Numbered from the stretch's first letter, positions 53,399 through 62,713 are shown. The stretch is DNA of 64,000 bases from Labrys sp. KNU-23 (GCF_008330945.1 NZ_CP043489.1:2491501-2555500); one strand, 5' to 3'. Translations and numbers: made by a program. Notes: generated from the sequence alone by a model not told the origin.

Positions 53399-55146
53399 TG
53401 GGCGGCGACTTCACCTCCGACCAGAAACGCTATCTCGAAGGCTTCGTCTCCGGCATGCAGGCCATCGGCGGCGCCAAGGCGGCGCCTGCTCCGGCTGCAC
53501 CGGTCCCGATGGGGCCGGACGCCACGCACCTTCAGGCCCAGGACGCCGCGGCTGCCGGTGGCGGCAAGCTTGTCGACCAGGAGAAATGGAAACGGGCCGA
53601 ACATCCCTTCGATGCCTATCCGCGCCTGAAGGCGCAGGCCAGGGACGGCGCCTTTCCCAAGCCCGAGGACAATTTCCGCTGGCGCTATTTCGGCCTGTTC
53701 TACGTGGCGCCCGCGCAGTCGAGCTACATGGTGCGGCTGCGCATTCCCAACGGCATCCTCACCCATTGGCAATTCGCCGGCATGGCCGATGTTGCCGAGC
53801 GCATGGGCGGGGGTTATGCCCATGTCACCACACGGGCCAATCTGCAGATCCGCGAGGTCATGCCCGACAACGCGCCGCGCGTGGTCGAGGCCATCCAGGA
53901 TCTCGGCCTGTGCTCGCGCGGCTCGGGAGCCGACAATATTCGCAACGTCACCGGCGCGGCCACCGCCGGCATCGATCCGCAGGAACTGGCCGATACAAGG
54001 CCGCTCGCCCGCGAATGGCATTATCACATCCTCAACGACCGCTCGCTCTACGGCTTGCCGCGCAAGTTCAACGTCGCCTTCGACGGTGGCGGACGCATCG
54101 CCACGCTGGAGGAGACCAACGATATCGGCTTCCAGGCCGTGCGCATCGGCGGCGAGGTCTGGTTCCGCCTCGTCATCGGCGGCATCACCGGCCATCGCGA
54201 CCTCGCCCGCCCCACCGGCGTGTTCTGCAAGGCCGAGGAATGCTGCGCCGTCGCCGACGCCATCGTGCGGGTGTTCATCGACAAGGGCGATCGCACCAAT
54301 CGCACCAAGGCGCGCATGAAATATGTCCTCGATGCCATCGGCTTCGACGCCTATCTCGAAGCCGTCGAAGCCAAGCTCGGCCGCAAGCTCACCCGCCTGC
54401 CCGAGGATGGGGTCGAGCCCCGCCCCGCCTTCGACCGCCTGGCCCATATCGGGGTGCACCCCCAAAGCCAGCCGGGCCTGAACTGGATCGGCGTCACCCT
54501 GGCCGTCGGCCGCATGGATGCCGGCCAGATGCGTGGGCTCGCCGCCATCGCCCGCGATTTCGGCGACGGCGACCTCCGCCTCACCGTCTGGCAGAACCTG
54601 CTGATCTCCGGCGTACCGGACACGAAGGTGGCCGAGGCCAAGGCGGCGATCGAGGCTGTTGGCCTCGACTGGAAGGCGACCTCGCTGAGGGCCGGCCTGG
54701 TGGCCTGTACCGGGGCCACCGGATGCAAGTTCGCCGCTGCCCATACCAAGGAACATGCGCTGGAGATCGCCGACCATGTCGACGCCCGGCTGGCGCTCGA
54801 CGTGCCCGTGAACGTCCATCTCACCGGCTGCCACCATTCCTGCGCCCAGCATTATATCGGCGATATCGGCCTGATCGGCGCCAAGGTGACGCTCAACGAG
54901 GAAGGCGACCAGGCAGAAGGCTATTCGATCGTGGTCGGCGGCGGCTATGGCGACCAGGCCAGGATCGGCCGCGAACTCTGGAAGGAGATCCGGGCCGAGG
55001 ACTGCCCCGGCAAGGTCGAGGGATTGCTGCGCCTTTATCTCGATCACCGCGAGGGGCCCACCGAAAGCTTCCAGGCCTTCACCCTCAGGCACGAGCCGGA
55101 AGCCTTGCGCGGCCTGGTCGACGACAGGGAGCTTGCAGGCGCATGA
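53395..55146 (+). CDS. nirA: Ferredoxin-type nitrite reductase NirA
   Basis: 583 residues. Reduces nitrite to ammonium with a sirohaem coupled to [4Fe-4S]. The first half has the ferredoxin-like repeat (GILTHWQFAGMADVAERMGGGYAHVTTRANLQIREV). Cluster ligands are in ACTGATGCKFAAAHTKEH (C-X5-C) and HLTGCHHSCAQHYIGDIGLIG (C-X3-C). The N-terminus has an Ala/Pro-rich linker of about 30 residues. ATG at 53395 with GGGAGG upstream overlaps the previous stop; the next gene's ATG overlaps this stop. NirA usually takes electrons from ferredoxin; here an adjacent flavoprotein may do it. Confidence 0.94.
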   Translation: MMGGDFTSDQKRYLEGFVSGMQAIGGAKAAPAPAAPVPMGPDATHLQAQDAAAAGGGKLVDQEKWKRAEHPFDAYPRLKAQARDGAFPKPEDNFRWRYFGLFYVAPAQSSYMVRLRIPNGILTHWQFAGMADVAERMGGGYAHVTTRANLQIREVMPDNAPRVVEAIQDLGLCSRGSGADNIRNVTGAATAGIDPQELADTRPLAREWHYHILNDRSLYGLPRKFNVAFDGGGRIATLEETNDIGFQAVRIGGEVWFRLVIGGITGHRDLARPTGVFCKAEECCAVADAIVRVFIDKGDRTNRTKARMKYVLDAIGFDAYLEAVEAKLGRKLTRLPEDGVEPRPAFDRLAHIGVHPQSQPGLNWIGVTLAVGRMDAGQMRGLAAIARDFGDGDLRLTVWQNLLISGVPDTKVAEAKAAIEAVGLDWKATSLRAGLVACTGATGCKFAAAHTKEHALEIADHVDARLALDVPVNVHLTGCHHSCAQHYIGDIGLIGAKVTLNEEGDQAEGYSIVVGGGYGDQARIGRELWKEIRAEDCPGKVEGLLRLYLDHREGPTESFQAFTLRHEPEALRGLVDDRELAGA

Positions 55147-56783
55147 ACATGATCGCCGTCCCTCCCCAGCGCTCGCTCATTCCCGAGGGCGCGCCCTTCA
55201 GCCCGGAGCAGAGGGCCTGGCTCGACGGCTTTTTCGGTGCTGTCCTCGCCGCCCAGAGCGGCATCGCCGTCGCCGACATGCCAGGCGCCGTTACGACCGG
55301 GCCCGATCAGCCTGCCGGCCCCACTTTGGCCGACAATGACGAGGCGCCCTGGCACGACCCGAGCATGGGCATCGACGAGCGCCTCGCCTTGGCCAAGGAC
55401 AGGCCGCTGGCCCCGCGCCTGATGGCGGCGATGGCCCAGCAGGATTGCGGCCAATGCGGCTACAACTGCGCCGACTATGCCAATGCGCTGTTCCACGGCA
55501 AGGAAGAGCGCCTCACTCTGTGCGCGCCCGGCGGCAAGGAGACCGCGCGCATGCTCAAGGCCCTGGCGCAGGAGATCGGGCAGGACGGCACCGCTGCGAC
55601 CACGAGCCCTGCGGCGCAGGCCAAGGATGCCCCAACCGAAGTCGGCCAGCCAACGGCTGCTGCCGGCCTGCCCGGCCGTTCCCGCGACAATCCGGTCGCA
55701 GCGCGTTTCCTGTCGCGCCGCCGGCTCAATGGCGAGAAATCCGCCAAGACGACCTGGCATGTCGAGTTCGACCTGTCCGGCAGCGGGCTCGATTATATCG
55801 CAGGCGATAGTTTCGGCGTGGTTCCCAGAAACCAGGCCGGCCTCGCTGACCAGATCATCGCCCTGCTCGGTGCCCGCCCCGAAGCCCTGATCGACGGCAA
55901 GAGCCTGCGCGACAGGCTGATCGAGGATGTCTCGCTCGGCACGCCGCCCGACAGCCTGTTCCAGCTCCTGTCCTATCTCAGCACCGGCGACCTGCGCCGC
56001 AAGGCCCGGGCACTGGCCAATGGCGAGGATCCGGATGGGGATGCGGCAACGCTCGACGTGCTTGCCGTGCTCTATAAGTTCCAGGGTATCCGCCCCGGCG
56101 CCGAAGCCTTCCTCGAGGCCCTCGATCCCTTGCAGCCCCGGCTCTATTCGATTTCCTCCTCGCATAAGGCCAATCCGGGCCGGATCTCGCTCACCGTGGA
56201 TACGGTGCGCTACCGCATCGGCGCTCGCGACCGGCTCGGCGTCGCCTCCACCTTCCTGGGCGAGCGCATCGCCGAAGGCGAGGAGCTCAAGGTCTACGTG
56301 CAGAAGGCCCATGGCTTCCGCCTGCCCGAGAACGGCGAGACGCCGGTGATCATGGTGGGGCCGGGCACGGGGGTTGCCCCGTTCCGCGCCTTCCTGCAGG
56401 AGCGCAAGGCCGAGAGCGCCAGCGGGCGCAACTGGCTGTTCTTCGGCCATCAGCATCGCGACCATGATTTCTTCTACGAGGAGGAATTCGCCGCCATGCG
56501 CGAGAGCGGCCTCCTCACCCGCCTGTCGCTCGCCTGGTCGCGCGATGCCGAGGGCAAGTTCTACGTGCAGGACCGCATGCGTGAGGTCGGGGCCGATCTC
56601 TGGCGCTGGCTGGCCGAGGGCGCACACTTCTATGTCTGCGGCGACGCCAAGCGCATGGCGCGCGATGTCGAACGCGCCCTCGTCGACATCGTGGCGCAAT
56701 GGGGCGCCCGCTCCACCGAGGAGGCGGCCAGTTTCGTCAACGGCCTGAAGAAGGCCGGCCGCTACCAGGCCGACGTGTATTGA
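55143..56783 (+). CDS. Fe-S / CysJ-like flavoprotein reductase (sulfite reductase alpha-type)
   Basis: 546 residues. An N-terminal segment of about 85 is followed by a [4Fe-4S]-type motif QQDCGQCGYNCADYAN ... LTLCAPGGKE (C-X2-C-X3-C-X16-C, about residues 101-125), and then a CysJ-like FAD/NADPH reductase. FAD motif LYSISSSH, NADP motifs GPGTGVAPFRAFLQER and FYVCGDAKRMARDVE, and the C-terminal Y are present. The FMN flavodoxin domain of true CysJ is absent. It probably moves electrons from NADPH through FAD and the cluster to NirA and NasA. Its start overlaps the nirA stop. A repeat family C element lies between it and nasA. Confidence 0.87.
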   Translation: MNMIAVPPQRSLIPEGAPFSPEQRAWLDGFFGAVLAAQSGIAVADMPGAVTTGPDQPAGPTLADNDEAPWHDPSMGIDERLALAKDRPLAPRLMAAMAQQDCGQCGYNCADYANALFHGKEERLTLCAPGGKETARMLKALAQEIGQDGTAATTSPAAQAKDAPTEVGQPTAAAGLPGRSRDNPVAARFLSRRRLNGEKSAKTTWHVEFDLSGSGLDYIAGDSFGVVPRNQAGLADQIIALLGARPEALIDGKSLRDRLIEDVSLGTPPDSLFQLLSYLSTGDLRRKARALANGEDPDGDAATLDVLAVLYKFQGIRPGAEAFLEALDPLQPRLYSISSSHKANPGRISLTVDTVRYRIGARDRLGVASTFLGERIAEGEELKVYVQKAHGFRLPENGETPVIMVGPGTGVAPFRAFLQERKAESASGRNWLFFGHQHRDHDFFYEEEFAAMRESGLLTRLSLAWSRDAEGKFYVQDRMREVGADLWRWLAEGAHFYVCGDAKRMARDVERALVDIVAQWGARSTEEAASFVNGLKKAGRYQADVY

Positions 56784-56846
56784 GGGGCGAGCGACCATGA
56801 AAGGTATGAGCGCGCATCTCTCGTTTTCAGGATTGAGCACGACAAT

Positions 56847-56996
56847 CCTTCCCGAGTTTCGGGGAAGGTGGCCCGGCAAAGCCGGGTCGGATGGGGGCGG
56901 GTGGCGCAACATTGCGGATTTTGTCGTTTCGTTAGCGTCACTCTCCCCCTTCCGTCGCTGCTGCGCAGCGCCACCTTCCCCGAAACCGGGGAAGGA
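56847..56996 (-). repeat. Repeat family C, copy 2, inside the nitrate operon
   Basis: The reverse complement of 31114-31263 in block order: it starts CCTTCCCCGGTTTCGGGGAA on the minus strand and ends near CTTCCCCGAAACTCGGG, with GCTGCGCAGCAGCGACGG inside. It occupies the 246-bp gap between the flavoprotein and nasA. Confidence 0.85.
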
Positions 56997-57029
56997 TGAT
57001 CGCGCCTTCTTGTTTCGGAGACCTCGCCC

Positions 57030-59726
57030 ATGAACGTCTCCATGCCCACCCCCGATCCTTCGACGATCGAACCCGTCCAGGCCCCCGTGCGTACCACCTG
57101 CGCCTATTGCGGTGTCGGCTGCGGTGTCGTCGCCACCGCCGACGGCCAGGGCGGTGCCACCATTGCCGGGGATGCCGCCCATCCCGCCAACCAGGGCCGG
57201 CTCTGCGTCAAGGGAGCTGCACTCGGCGAGACGCTGGCCACCGGCCACCGCCTCGTCCATCCCACCATCCATGGCGTGCGCACCACCTGGAACCGCGCCC
57301 TCGATGCCGTCGCCAGGGGATTCCGGGAAACCATTGAGCGGCATGGCCCCGATGCGGTGGCGCTCTATCTCTCGGGCCAGTTGCTGACCGAGGACTATTA
57401 CGTCGCCAACAAGCTGATGAAGGGCTTCATCGGCTCGGCCAATGTCGACACCAATTCGCGCCTGTGCATGGCCTCTACGGTCGCCGGCCATCGCCGCGCT
57501 TTCGGCGCCGACATCGTGCCGGGCTGCTACGAGGATCTCGACGAAGCGGACCTCGTGGTGTTGACCGGCTCCAACACGGCCTGGTGCCATCCCGTGCTCT
57601 GGCAGCGCATCGAGCAGGCCCGGACCAGGCGCGGCACCCGCATCGTGGTGATCGATCCCCGCCGCACGGTGACGGCCGACAGCGCCGACCTGCATCTTGC
57701 CGTTACGCCGGGCATGGACAGCGTGCTGTTCGCCCGATTGCTGGTCGAAATCGCCGAGAGAGGCGCTGTCGACGCCGACTATGTCGCGAGCCATACCGAC
57801 GGATTGGAAGTCGCCCTCGCCAATGCCCGCGAGATCGCTCCCAGCCGCGCTGATGCCGCCGCCCGCTGTGGCCTCGCCGAGCAGGCCCTCGCCTCTTTCC
57901 TCGACTTTTGGATCGAAACCCCGCGCGTGGTCACCTGCTTCAGCCAGGGGGTCAACCAGTCGGCCCAGGGAACCGACAAGGTCAACGCCATCCTCAACGC
58001 CCATCTTGCCGCCGGCCGCATCGGCCGGCCCGGCTGCGGCCCCTTCTCGCTCACCGGCCAGCCCAATGCAATGGGCGGGCGCGAGGTTGGCGGTCTCGCC
58101 AACCAGCTCGCCGCCCATATGGGCTTTTCACCCGACGAGGTCGAGCGCGTCGGCCGCTTCTGGCAGGCCCCGCACATGGCCGGGAAGGAAGGCCGCAAGG
58201 CGGTCTCGATGTTCGAGGCGATCGAGCGCGGCGAGATCCGTGCCCTGTGGGTGCTCTGCACCAATCCAGCCGCCAGTCTGCCGCGCGCCGACGCCATGCG
58301 GTCAGCCCTGCGCAAGCTCGATTTCCTCGCCGTCTCCGAGATCAGCACCCATGTCGACGGCCTTACCGATGCCGCGACCGTGGTGCTGCCCTCGGCCGCC
58401 TGGGGCGAGAAGAACGGCACCGTCACCAATTCCGAGCGGCGGATCTCGCGCCAGCGTCCCTTCCTGGCGCCTCCCGGCGAGGCCCGGCCCGACTGGTGGC
58501 AGATCTGCGAGGTCGCCAAGAGACTCGGCCATGCCCAGGCCTTCGATTATAGCTCGCCTGCAGCGATCTTTCGCGAGCATGCCGCGCTGTCGGCTTTCGA
58601 GAATGACGGCGCGCGCCTGTTCGACATCGGTGGCCTCGCCGATCTCACCGACGACGCCTATGATGCCCTCGAGCCCGTGCAATGGCCGCTGCCAGCAGGC
58701 CGGGATGCCGGTACGCAGCGCCTGTTCGCGGAAGGCGGCTTCGCGCATGCCGACGGCCGCGCCCGCCTCGTCCCGCTGGCGCCGCCTGCTTTGTCGGCCG
58801 AGCCTACCGTGGAGCATCCGCTCCTGCTCAACACCGGCCGGGTGCGCGACCACTGGCACACCATGACCCGCACCGGGCTCAGCCCGCGCCTCGCCCAGCA
58901 CCGCAACGCCCCCTTCGTGGAAGTACATCCCGCCGATGCCGAACGCTTCGGCCTGGAGGACGGCGCCTTCGCCGCCGTGAGCACCGGCGACGGCCAGGTC
59001 GAACTGCGCGTGGTGGTCACCGACAGCCAGCAGCCCGGTTCGATCTTCGCGCCAATCCACTGGACCGACGCCAACGCCGCCCGCGCCCGCATCGGCTCCC
59101 TCGTGCATGCCCGCACCGACCCCGTCTCCGGCCAGCCCGATTCGAAGGCGGTGCCGGCCTCGATCCGCCCCTGGGCAATGCAATCGGAAGGCTTCATCGC
59201 CTCGCGCCATCGCCTGCCCCTGCCAGCCTGGCTCAGCCATGCCCGCATGACGGTCGCCGATGGCGAAATCGTCCATTTCGCCAGCCCGCGGGCACCGGGC
59301 CCGCTGCACGATCTCCTCTCGAACTGGCTCAATCTGTGGACGAGCCCGCTGCACCAGCGCAATCCCGCCGCCGATCTCTACCGCTCCGCCTCGATCGTGG
59401 ACCATCGCCTCGAGATCCTGCTTTCCACCGGCCCGCGCCGGGACGAGGAGGGTGCAGCCTGGGCCACGGACCTGCTGGCTCGCCAGCGCATCGACGCCGC
59501 CACGCGCCGTTTCATCCTCGCAGGGCGCGCGCCTGATCCGGGCATCCGCCCCAGCCGCCAGGTCTGCGCCTGCTTCGGCATCGACGAGGCCCGTATCGAG
59601 GCGGCGGCGCGCGGCGGCGCCAGCAGTGTCGAGGCGATCGGCGCGGCCTTGAAGGCCGGCACCAATTGCGGGTCATGCCGGCCCGAGATCCGCAAGATCC
59701 TGGAAGGCTGCCGCCAGCCGGCTTGA
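57030..59726 (+). CDS. nasA: Assimilatory nitrate reductase catalytic subunit
   Basis: 898 residues, cytoplasmic molybdopterin enzyme reducing nitrate to nitrite. N-terminal [4Fe-4S] ligands are in TTCAYCGVGCGVVAT and GRLCVKG. Mo-bisMGD region: SANVDTNSRLCMAS, GSNTAWCHPVLWQRIE, VIDPRRTVTADSADLHL, QGVNQSAQGTDKVNAI, GRIGRPGCGPFSLTGQPNAMGGREVGGLA. A C-terminal BFD-like [2Fe-2S] domain (VCACFGIDEARIEAAARGGASSVEAIGAALKAGTNCGSC, about residues 845-890) receives electrons, as in NasA/NasC forms. No leader peptide. It is last in the operon. Confidence 0.95.
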   Translation: MNVSMPTPDPSTIEPVQAPVRTTCAYCGVGCGVVATADGQGGATIAGDAAHPANQGRLCVKGAALGETLATGHRLVHPTIHGVRTTWNRALDAVARGFRETIERHGPDAVALYLSGQLLTEDYYVANKLMKGFIGSANVDTNSRLCMASTVAGHRRAFGADIVPGCYEDLDEADLVVLTGSNTAWCHPVLWQRIEQARTRRGTRIVVIDPRRTVTADSADLHLAVTPGMDSVLFARLLVEIAERGAVDADYVASHTDGLEVALANAREIAPSRADAAARCGLAEQALASFLDFWIETPRVVTCFSQGVNQSAQGTDKVNAILNAHLAAGRIGRPGCGPFSLTGQPNAMGGREVGGLANQLAAHMGFSPDEVERVGRFWQAPHMAGKEGRKAVSMFEAIERGEIRALWVLCTNPAASLPRADAMRSALRKLDFLAVSEISTHVDGLTDAATVVLPSAAWGEKNGTVTNSERRISRQRPFLAPPGEARPDWWQICEVAKRLGHAQAFDYSSPAAIFREHAALSAFENDGARLFDIGGLADLTDDAYDALEPVQWPLPAGRDAGTQRLFAEGGFAHADGRARLVPLAPPALSAEPTVEHPLLLNTGRVRDHWHTMTRTGLSPRLAQHRNAPFVEVHPADAERFGLEDGAFAAVSTGDGQVELRVVVTDSQQPGSIFAPIHWTDANAARARIGSLVHARTDPVSGQPDSKAVPASIRPWAMQSEGFIASRHRLPLPAWLSHARMTVADGEIVHFASPRAPGPLHDLLSNWLNLWTSPLHQRNPAADLYRSASIVDHRLEILLSTGPRRDEEGAAWATDLLARQRIDAATRRFILAGRAPDPGIRPSRQVCACFGIDEARIEAAARGGASSVEAIGAALKAGTNCGSCRPEIRKILEGCRQPA

Positions 59727-59788
59727 GTTGAATTCCGGATGCACAGAGGACGCGGCTTGGCGCCGTACCAGGAGACATTAAGGCTGGC

Positions 59789-59879
59789 CCGTCATTGCGA
59801 GCGAAGCGAAGCAATCCAGAGGGCGTGAAGGCACGGGGTTTACGGCCCCTGGATTGCTTCGCTTCGCTCGCAATGACGG
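59789..59879. repeat. Repeat family B, copy 2: 31-bp perfect inverted repeat
   Basis: Arms 59789-59819 and 59849-59879 containing GTCATTGCGAGCGAAGCGAA, differing from copy 1 at one position in each arm; loop 29 nt. It lies between the convergent nasA and GMC genes, where it may end transcription from both sides. Confidence 0.88.
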
Positions 59880-59911
59880 AGCCGACAAGTCAGACTTTAG
59901 GCTGATTGGCC

Positions 59912-61603
59912 TCACTCGCCCCGGGCGATCCAGCGCGCCGCCTTTTCGGCGATCATCAGGGTTGGCGAATTGGTGTTGCCGCTGGTGATCGCCGGCATCA
60001 CGCCGGCATCGACCACACGCAGGCCGTCGATGCCGCGGACGCGCAAATGGCTGTCGACCACCGCTTCGGGATCCCCGTCCCTGCCCATCCTGGTGGTGCC
60101 GACGGGATGGAAGATGGTGCTGGCGATATCGCCGGCCAGCCTTGCGAGTTCCTCGTCGGTCTGGAATTCGACGCCCGGCTTCCATTCCATCGGCTTGTAG
60201 GGAGCCAGTGCCGGCTGGTTTACGACATGGCGGACATGGCGCAGGCTGTCGGCCGCGACCTTGCGGTCCTCCTCCGTCGAAAGATAGCCGGGCGCGATGG
60301 CCGGTGCGTCCCCTGCCCGATTGGAGCGGATCCGGACGCTGCCCCGGCTCGTCGGATTGAGATTGCAGACGCTCGCCGTGAAGGCCGGAAAATCGTGCAG
60401 TGGCTCGCCGAACGCGTTCAGGCTGAGCGGCTGCACATGATATTGCAGATTGGCATGCGGCCGGCCGGGATCGGAACGGCTGAAGGCGCCGAGCTGGGAG
60501 GGCGCCATGCTCATCGGCCCACTGCGGCGGAGCATATATTCGAGACCGATGCCCATCTTGCCGGTCAGGCTGCTCGCCAGCATGTTGAGCGTGCGGGCCC
60601 CCTCGATCTTGAACACGGCCCGGATCTGCAGATGGTCCTGCAGGTTCTCGCCGACACCGGGCAAATCGTGCACGACCTCGATGCCCTGCGATTGCAGCAG
60701 GCCGGCCGGGCCGACGCCGGATAGCTGCAGGATCTGCGGCGAACCGACCGCGCCGGCCGAGAGGATGACTTCGCGCTTGGCCTGGATTTCGATGGACTCG
60801 CCGCCACGCCGCAGGATCACGCCGGTACAGCGGCGGCGGCCGTCATCACCGGCCGCGAAAGCGAGGCGCTCGACCTCAGCCTCAGTCCACACCGTGAGAT
60901 TGGGGCGCCCGCGCGCCGGCCGCAAGAAGGCCTTGGCGGTGTTCCAGCGCCAACCGGACTTCTGGTTGACCTCGAAATAGCCGACGCCCTCATTGTCGCC
61001 GCTGTTGAAATCCTCGGTGCGGGGCACGCCGGCCTGTACCGCCGCCTCGGCAAAGGCATCGAGGATGTCCCAGCGCAGGCGCTGCTTTTCGATGCGCCAC
61101 TCGCCGCCATGGCCGTGCATGTCGGAAAAGCGGCTGTTGTCGCCGGTGGCAGGATCGGCACCGCCATCGAGGCGATGGTGATTCTCATGCGCCTTGAAAT
61201 CCGGCAGGCTGTTGGCCCAGTTCCAGGCCTCGTCCCCGGTCGTTGCAGCCCAGCCGTCATAGTCGCGCGCCTGGCCGCGCATATAGATCATGCCGTTGAT
61301 GGACGAGCAGCCACCCAGGGTCTTGCCGCGCGGATAGCGCAGCGCCCGCCCGTTCAGGCCTGGCTCGGCCTCGGTCTGGTAGAGCCAGTCGGTGCGCGGA
61401 TTGCCGATGCAATAGAGATAGCCGACCGGAATATGGATCCAGGGATAATTGTCGGGCCGTCCCGCTTCGAGCAGCAGCACCTGCCGGGCGGGATTGCTGG
61501 AGAGCCGATTGGCCAGCAGGCATCCTGCCGTCCCAGCGCCCACCACGATGAAGTCGAACGGACCCGCCAGGGAGCCGGACTGGTCAGCCTTGCCGCGCGA
61601 CAT
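59912..61603 (-). CDS. GMC family oxidoreductase (choline dehydrogenase-like)
   Basis: 563 residues, FAD-dependent alcohol oxidase/dehydrogenase. FAD fold DFIVVGAGTAGCLLANRLSSNPARQVLLLEAG; GMC signature 1 RGKTLGGCSSINGMIYMRGQ; signature 2 GAVGSPQILQLSGVGPAGLL; catalytic His pair in IFHPVGTTRMG and GNTNSPTLMIAEKAA. The substrate may be a primary alcohol; no betaine aldehyde dehydrogenase or transporter adjoins, so BetA is not claimed. ATG at 61603 has GAGGGGGGAAGC upstream; the longer frame is unsupported. Confidence 0.9.
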   Translation of the reverse strand: MSRGKADQSGSLAGPFDFIVVGAGTAGCLLANRLSSNPARQVLLLEAGRPDNYPWIHIPVGYLYCIGNPRTDWLYQTEAEPGLNGRALRYPRGKTLGGCSSINGMIYMRGQARDYDGWAATTGDEAWNWANSLPDFKAHENHHRLDGGADPATGDNSRFSDMHGHGGEWRIEKQRLRWDILDAFAEAAVQAGVPRTEDFNSGDNEGVGYFEVNQKSGWRWNTAKAFLRPARGRPNLTVWTEAEVERLAFAAGDDGRRRCTGVILRRGGESIEIQAKREVILSAGAVGSPQILQLSGVGPAGLLQSQGIEVVHDLPGVGENLQDHLQIRAVFKIEGARTLNMLASSLTGKMGIGLEYMLRRSGPMSMAPSQLGAFSRSDPGRPHANLQYHVQPLSLNAFGEPLHDFPAFTASVCNLNPTSRGSVRIRSNRAGDAPAIAPGYLSTEEDRKVAADSLRHVRHVVNQPALAPYKPMEWKPGVEFQTDEELARLAGDIASTIFHPVGTTRMGRDGDPEAVVDSHLRVRGIDGLRVVDAGVMPAITSGNTNSPTLMIAEKAARWIARGE

Positions 61604-61934
61604 GCTTCCCCCCTCGATATTCGCGCCACCAGTCATAACCGGGCTTGTTGCCGCTCTCCAAACGGAAATGAAGGGAGCCGGCATGACGCGACGACATGAG
61701 TCGGAGTGAAGCCCCGCCGGCTACCGCGACGAAAACCGGCAGGGCCACACCCGTACAAACCCCTTTGAGGGGAAAGGGGTTTGCGCACTTTGCTTGTCCA
61801 TCCCGGCCGAAGCTATTTCCGGCGGAACAGCCCAGAGTCCTTGCGATTGGCCGGCATTGGCCGGAATCGCAGGGGGTGTCGAAACCGAGAATGGGCGCGA
61901 CCAGAATTCAGGCTCGATCGCACCTTCGGAATTG
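61604..61934. other. Intergenic region with hairpins upstream of the GMC gene
   Basis: 331 bp with no supported gene. Hairpins: CAAACCCCTTT (61756-61766) with AAAGGGGTTTG (61773-61783); and TGCGATT (61842-61848) with AATCGCA (61865-61871) around CCGG-rich centres. No T-tract follows either. Confidence 0.5.
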
Positions 61935-62591
61935 TCAGACGCCCTTCTCGATCGCCTCGTTCAGGTCTTCATATTCCTCGCAGCCAGTGCCGCAGAGTGT
62001 CTTGATGGTGTCGAGCTGTTGTTTGGCCAGATCAAGCCGGCCCTTGATCACATAGGCCTCGCCCAGATATTCGCGGACCTGTGCATATTTGGGATCCGCC
62101 GCCACCGATTTCAGATAGTAGCCGATGCCCTCATCAGTGCGGCCGAGCTTGCGCGTGGCATAGCCTCTGAAATTGAGGGCCTTGGCGGTGTTGGGATCAG
62201 CAAGCTGATCCAGCACTTGCAGCGATTCGTCGTATCGGTCGGCCTTGGCCAGCACCCAGGCATAATTGGCCAGATCATCATCCGGCAACACCTCGGATTT
62301 CAGCTTGAGGCAGGCTTTCTTGCGGATGCTCCATACCTGCCCCCGCGGGCAGGTGGTCATGTCGGTGATCGGCTTGCCCTTGCTGACGCCGCCTGCACCG
62401 TTCGACCCAGTACCGCCGCCCGAGCCAGCGCCCCCGCCGCCGGCTCCCCCACCGCTACCGCCACCACCACCGCTGCCGCCGCCGCCCCCTCCCCCGCCAC
62501 CGGCGGCGAGGGCCGCACCTGCGGCCAGCAGAAAGACGGTCGAAAGGGCGGTGACGGCCAGGCGACGTGTCGAAGGTCTGATTAAGGACAT
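61935..62591 (-). CDS. TPR-repeat protein with Gly-rich N-terminal tract
   Basis: 218 residues. A signal peptide (about 1-31, AVTALSTVFLLAAGAALA) leads into a Gly/Ser homopolymer of about 35 residues (31-66), then a short region with three Cys (TTCPRGQVWSIRKKACLKL). Two or three TPR units follow (LANYAWVLAKADRYDESLQVLDQLADP; ALNFRGYATRKLGRTDEGIGYYLKSVAADP; VREYLGEAYVIKGRLDLAKQQLDTI). The LCGTGC near the end may form a disulfide. Periplasmic, partner unknown. ATG at 62591 with GGGAGAGACATC upstream; the ATG six codons earlier is unlikely. Confidence 0.82.
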   Translation of the reverse strand: MSLIRPSTRRLAVTALSTVFLLAAGAALAAGGGGGGGGGSGGGGGSGGGAGGGGAGSGGGTGSNGAGGVSKGKPITDMTTCPRGQVWSIRKKACLKLKSEVLPDDDLANYAWVLAKADRYDESLQVLDQLADPNTAKALNFRGYATRKLGRTDEGIGYYLKSVAADPKYAQVREYLGEAYVIKGRLDLAKQQLDTIKTLCGTGCEEYEDLNEAIEKGV

Positions 62592-62713
62592 GATGTCTCT
62601 CCCTTGCATGGATGCCGGGAAAACACCTGGAATGGGATATTATTCGCTGCCTTGCTGCTTTCGGGAGAGCAGGCCGGCAAGCCTCGCAATCTTCTGCCTT
62701 CCGAAGGCCGGCC

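Noticed and set aside
55044..58118. A 1024-codon open frame on the minus strand across the nas genes
   Set aside because: It is antisense to nirA, the flavoprotein and nasA, all with clear domains. Its translation has no family pattern; long antisense frames are expected at this GC content.
59912..61603. BetA choline dehydrogenase
   Set aside because: GMC signatures are generic, and no betB, betI or choline transporter is adjacent; only the family is reported.
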